Shown: positions 60,144 to 64,000 of the stretch, one piece after another
How the letters are laid out: every line of letters starts with the position of its first letter
Position numbering within the stretch: position 1 is the stretch's first letter
Origin: Archivesica marissinica
Taxonomy: Eukaryota > Mollusca > Bivalvia > Venerida > Vesicomyidae
Direction of reading: 5' to 3'
Length of the DNA stretch: 64,000 nt
Assembly (NCBI GenBank): GCA_014843695.1
Contig: CM026398.1
Span: 47,192,147-47,256,146 of the forward strand
Made by a program: the position numbers and the translations under genes
Notes under the pieces: model-generated
Databases searched by the model: none
What the model was told of the DNA's origin: nothing
The model's input: the letters and a program-made list of their open reading frames with translations, nothing else

Positions 60144-60433
60144 TGTGTTTTACGTTTATTTATCGTCGCTACCGGTTGCCCATATGAGCGACGCCTCCTG
60201 AAGAGATTATTCATTTTAGATTTTTGAAGGATAGTGCAATGATACAGAGAGCGACCCATTCCAGAGTATCCTCTGGTTCTTTTACGTGCATAGTGTAAAG
60301 CGCCGACACGAGACCTCGGTTTAACGTCCGATCTGAACGACTGTTAATTTTATTAGGGTCAGGCGGGGGAGCGAACCTGCGATCCCTGGATTACCAGTCC
60401 AGCGTGTTACCACTGGACTACAGATCCTTCTGT
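60144..60433 (-). mobile_element. SINE family B, full length (minus strand) with short TSD
   Basis: Tail ACGTTTATTTATCGTCGCTA to head GTTACCACTGGACTACAGAT. GGGAGAACT occurs just left (60135-60143) and just right (from about 60437). The right copy is the start of the 18-bp array. Confidence 0.88.
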
Positions 60434-60612
60434 CTGGGAGAACTATTTTGTCTGGGAGAACTATTTTATCTGGGAGAACTATTTTATCTGTGAGAACTAT
60501 TTTGTCTGCGAGAACTATTTTGTCTGGGAGAACTATTTTATCTGGGAGAACTATTTTGTCTGGGAGAACTATTTTGTGTGGGAGAACTATTTTGTCTGGG
60601 AGAACTATTTTC
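60434..60612. repeat. 18-bp minisatellite next to a SINE B insertion
   Basis: TCTGGGAGAACTATTTTG is repeated about ten times. The unit contains GGGAGAACT, the apparent SINE target duplication. Because 18 is a multiple of three, both strands show repeat ORFs (GRTILS / DKIVLP), which I do not take as genes. Confidence 0.93.
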
Positions 60613-60839
60613 TCCTTTCCTTTTATATGCTTGATCACGTTAATTTATGTACGGTGATAATATTCATGTATATGTTTAGAAATTAGAAGGTGCTAAACTC
60701 TTGTTATATTTATTTGCAAATTTTATTGGTGTCCACTTATTTGTATAATAATATTACCCCAAAATCTAACAACACCCTCCGCTTCATAAAAAGGAACGTC
60801 AACACTAATAACATTATTTATTTTAGACCAGAACCAACG
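60613..60839. other. spacer before LINE
   Basis: AT-rich sequence; the small plus ORF 60690-60899 overlaps the LINE's truncated end in another frame. Confidence 0.35.
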
Positions 60840-63792
60840 CTTTCATTGCCCTATCTTTGCTCTATTTACGTTCTCCAAACCGCACGTCAAGTCTTTTAAA
60901 CGGTTAGTATGGCTATATGAACGAGGAGATTACACCTCACTTAGACGCAAGATCAGTGAAACTAACTGGGACCTGTTCAAGAACGATGACATTAACACGT
61001 ACACTTCCTCCTTTACAAATAAACTCCTAGAGCTTTCCAAGGAATGCATTCCAACAAGAAATATTACCGTAAAACCAAAAGATGCTCTATGGATCTCAAC
61101 GCAAATAAAGAAACAAATTCTAAAACGCAAGAAATACTACCAAAAAGCTAAACGCACTCAGAACCCTATTCACTGGAACAAGTTCAGAACAATCCGAAAT
61201 GAAATAGTCTCACTTATCCGCTCTGCTAAACTAAACCATTATCTTAAATTGGCTGATTCTCTTAATTCTGCGACTACCACGCCAAAAGATTGGTGGAAAC
61301 TCATCAAAGCATTCATTTCACCTTCTAATAAACAAGTCATCCCTCCACTTATAGACCCGGCCACACATGCACTTGTCCTTGATTCTAAGTCGAAGTCTGA
61401 TCTCTTGAATGACTTCTTTTGTAGCCAGTCTTCGCTAATCAACCACAATAACGACCTTCCTGCCAATAATTATCAAGAACATATAAATAAATTAGACTCC
61501 ATTTCTATTACCCTACAAGACGTTGACGATGCTTTGAGATCTCTTAAAATCAACAAAGCCTCAGGACCAGATGGAGTTAGTAACCGAATCCTGCGTGAAA
61601 CTGCACCAGTGATTAAATTTCCACTTTGTTCTCTGTTTAACCATTCACTACAGCTCAGTAAGGTACCTCATTCTTGGAAAGATGCTAATGTCTGTGCTAT
61701 CTTTAAAAAAGGTGACCCATCCTTACCTAACAACTACCGCCCGATTTCTTTGCTCTGTTGTATAGAGAAGGTATTTGAGCGTATTATATTTAAGTATCTT
61801 TTCAACTTTCTTAGTGATACTAATTTCCTGTCTTCCCTACAATCTGGGTTCAGACCAGGAGACTCATCATCGAATCGGCTCATCTACCTGTACAATACAT
61901 TCTGCAAGGCTCTCGATGACGGCCTTGAAGTAAGAACTGTATTCTTTGATATTAGTAAGGCCTTTGATAAAGTGTGGCATAAAGGTCTCCTCTTCAAGTT
62001 AAAAAATGCTGGACTGGATGGCATTTATTTACCTGGTTTTCTGACTATCTCTCTAACAGACGACAATCTGTTATTCTACCGGGTACTCAATCTAATTGGT
62101 CAGCGGTAAATGCAGGAGTTCCCCAAGGATCTATTCTTGGCCCACTCTTATTCCTAGTGTTTATCAACGACATTGTCGACGACATGGGTTCTCAAGTACA
62201 TCTCTTTGCTGACGACACCAGTTTACATATCATTGTTGATCATCCTATTTCTGCTGCAGAAACTCTACAATCCGACATTGAAAAAATATCAAATTGGGCT
62301 GACAAATGGTTAGTTACGTTTAATCCTTCCAAATCAGAAACTATGACAATTTCACGTAAAACTCATAAACACGTTCATCCACCTCTACTTATGCACGATC
62401 AACCTATTACACTATTCAATTGTCACAAGCATCTTGGTGTCCACCTTTCCGATGATTGCTCTTGGCATTCTCATATCAACTCAATTAAAGAGCGTGCCTG
62501 GAAAAGAATACACATCATGCGAAAACTCAAGTTCCAACTAGATAGAAGATCTCTAGAAGTGATATATGTATCCTTCATTAGACCTCTTATTGAATACGCG
62601 GACGTTGTTTATATCAACTGCACACACTATGAGAAATCGGAACTTGACAAAATTCAGCACGAAGCTTCCCGTATTGTTTCTGGAGCTACCAAACTTGTAT
62701 CACTTAACGAACTCCATAGAGAAGTTCCATGGGAATCCCTTGAACGTCGAAGACACAACCATAAACTAATTATGCTGTACAAGATGAAGAACGGCCTAAC
62801 TCCTGATTATCTTTCTTCTCTAGTCCCACCTACTGTAGGAGAAACTTCTAGGTATAATTTGCGCAAGGTCGATGATATCCAAACCATACGCGCAAGAACA
62901 TCTCTATACAACAATGCGTTTCTGCCATCGGCTCTGAGAGACTGGAACAAACTATCAAATGTACTACAAAATTCACCATCTCTTTCCTCATTCAAATCGC
63001 AGCTAAAGAGTGACGTCACAAAATGCCCAAACTATTTTTACTTAGGTGACCGCAAATGGCAAGTCTATCATGCTCGACTCCGTACTAATTGTAGCTCATT
63101 AAACCAGCATTTGTTCACAAAAAAACATTTCTCCACCACCACTCTGCCAATGTGGTCTTCCTGAGAGTAATCATCATTTCTTCTTTGAATGTGTCTACTA
63201 CAATGACATCAGAGTTCGTCTCTTAGCAACTACTTCTAAATATTGTACCATAACACTATACACTCTATTACACGGAGACCGGAACCTTAGCGATGACCTC
63301 AACGCACACATATTTGAAGCAGTCCAAAACTACATCCGGGAAAGCAGACGATTTTCATGAGCATCTGTTCACTAAATGTAGCAAGTTTGCTTCTCCCATT
63401 GAACTATCCGAATGATTACATGTTCCTCCATCTTCTATCCTTTTGCCTATCTTCTCAGTCAATCTTAATTTCAACTTACTAATTTAATTACTATGTGTAT
63501 TTCTATCACCTTAATAATCTCATTATATTATTGAGGTTATAGTTTACAGTTCATGGTTAATATAATTTTATACTTATCTTTATCGAATTGCAATTAATAG
63601 TTCATATACGATTAAAACGCTGTCATACTGTAATTACAATATACATCTAAATATAGGAGAAGACCTCTATAAGCTATAGCTTTCGGTTCTAATCCTTTTT
63701 CATACATGTATGTAAATATTTGTGTAAATTGTACATTTGTATATGTTATATCATTGTTTGAAATAAATATGTTTAAACTACAAAAAAAACAA
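60840..63792 (+). mobile_element. LINE, 5'-truncated, with A-rich 3' end
   Basis: The element starts at the linker after the endonuclease (TFSKPHVKSFKRLVWLYERG), so the endonuclease is missing. A nearly complete RT and C-terminal knuckle follow, then a ~430-bp 3' UTR ending in AAATAAATATGTTTAAACTA and A-rich runs (63780-63800). The protein layout matches the LINE at 24374. Confidence 0.9.
60862..63360 (+). pseudogene. LINE reverse transcriptase with two frameshifts
   Basis: Frame one (to about 62030) has KRLVWLYERGDYTSLRRKI, DALWISTQIKKQILKRKKYY, INKASGPDGVSNRILRE, NNYRPISLLCCIEKVFERII, SGFRPGDSSSNRL and FFDISKAFDKVWHKGLLFKL. A one-base slip near 62024-62032 moves to the frame with WFSDYLSNRRQSV, GVPQGSILGPLLF and catalytic FADDTS (about 62204 onwards). 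This runs to about 63135. A second slip near 63140 moves to CQCGLPESNHHFFFECVYYN, the C-terminal Cys/His knuckle, ending at the TGA near 63358. Apart from these two slips it is well preserved. Confidence 0.9.
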
Positions 63793-63837
63793 AAAAAAAC
63801 ACTAATAACAAACAGGTCAAAGAAACTGCATATACCA

Positions 63838-63966
63838 TTTATGCCCGCCCACAGGTTGAATACTGCTCCACAGTCTGGAACCCCTGGCAGAAACACCTTG
63901 CCTACTAACTAGAAATGCTCCAAAGATATGCATGCCCGTTATATATTCAATGATTACAACTACACT
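63838..63966 (+). pseudogene. small RT fragment of another LINE
   Basis: YARPQVEYCSTVWNPWQKHL, then after a stop LEMLQRYAC and, one frame over, RYIFNDYNYT. The words RPxxEYxSxVWxP and LExxQRxA are the thumb region of LINE reverse transcriptases. A TAA and a frameshift kill it. Confidence 0.65.
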
Positions 63967-63969
63967 TAA

Positions 63970-64000
63970 AGCAACATTACATCGCAAAAAGCAAATACAA
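63970..64000. mobile_element. MITE family H, copy 3, cut by the window end
   Basis: TTAA followed by AGCAACATTACATCGC matches the terminus of copies at 41764 and 59297. Only the first ~30 bases are in the window. Confidence 0.7.

Noticed and set aside
60321..60657. ORFs of 69 and 105 codons around 60321-60657 (DKIVLP / GRTILS repeats)
   Set aside because: They come from the 18-bp minisatellite and the adjoining SINE.

Overview
This is animal nuclear DNA: spliced genes with GT-AG introns, several tRNA-derived SINE families, non-LTR retrotransposons, MITEs, and satellite and minisatellite arrays. The extracellular domains (CUB, C-type lectin-like, WSC) and the type of repeats are most consistent with a mollusc, probably a bivalve. 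That placement is inference; no marker gene fixes the species.

Layout. 1-706: a roughly 60-bp tandem repeat with embedded (ACAG)n. 706-1060: short unique DNA. About 1062-23234: one 22-kb satellite array of 27-bp units mixed with 24-bp units and ending in a 23-bp variant. All three minus-strand frames of the unit lack stops, so the array gives very long but meaningless ORFs. 23235-29700: repeat-rich intergenic DNA with SINEs, a LINE nested inside a SINE, and another LINE 3' end. 29761-57790 (+): one large split gene assembled here from phase-compatible exons. 57790-64000: SINEs, a 390-bp (TGTC)n microsatellite, an 18-bp minisatellite, a 5'-truncated LINE about 3 kb long, a small second RT fragment, and the start of a TTAA-flanked element cut by the window end.

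The gene. Thirteen coding exons predict a single-pass type I membrane receptor of roughly 840 residues: signal peptide, CUB1, a C-type lectin-like fold that appears interrupted by a WSC domain, CUB2, a Thr/Ser/Pro-rich stalk, a transmembrane helix with an Arg-rich stop-transfer, and a cytoplasmic tail of about 350 residues. The tail holds ten near-identical 19-residue repeats, each with two tyrosines, one in a Y-x-N (Grb2 SH2-type) context. It looks like a carbohydrate- or particle-binding surface receptor with a multivalent phosphotyrosine tail. The exon ending the WSC domain has apparent single-base losses, and its 3' end plus donor site has been amplified into about seven 97-bp copies, so this allele may be damaged or the exon may be evolving.

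The introns hold most of the mobile DNA: a 4.2-kb DDE transposon with 30-bp TIRs, an L2/CR1-like LINE nested in a MITE, four pogo-like MITEs, TTAA-flanked MITEs, two foldback elements, SINEs of four families that share two 3' tails, and minisatellites with 20-, 36-, 45-, 53- and 97-bp periods. No rRNA gene, functional tRNA gene or CRISPR array was seen.
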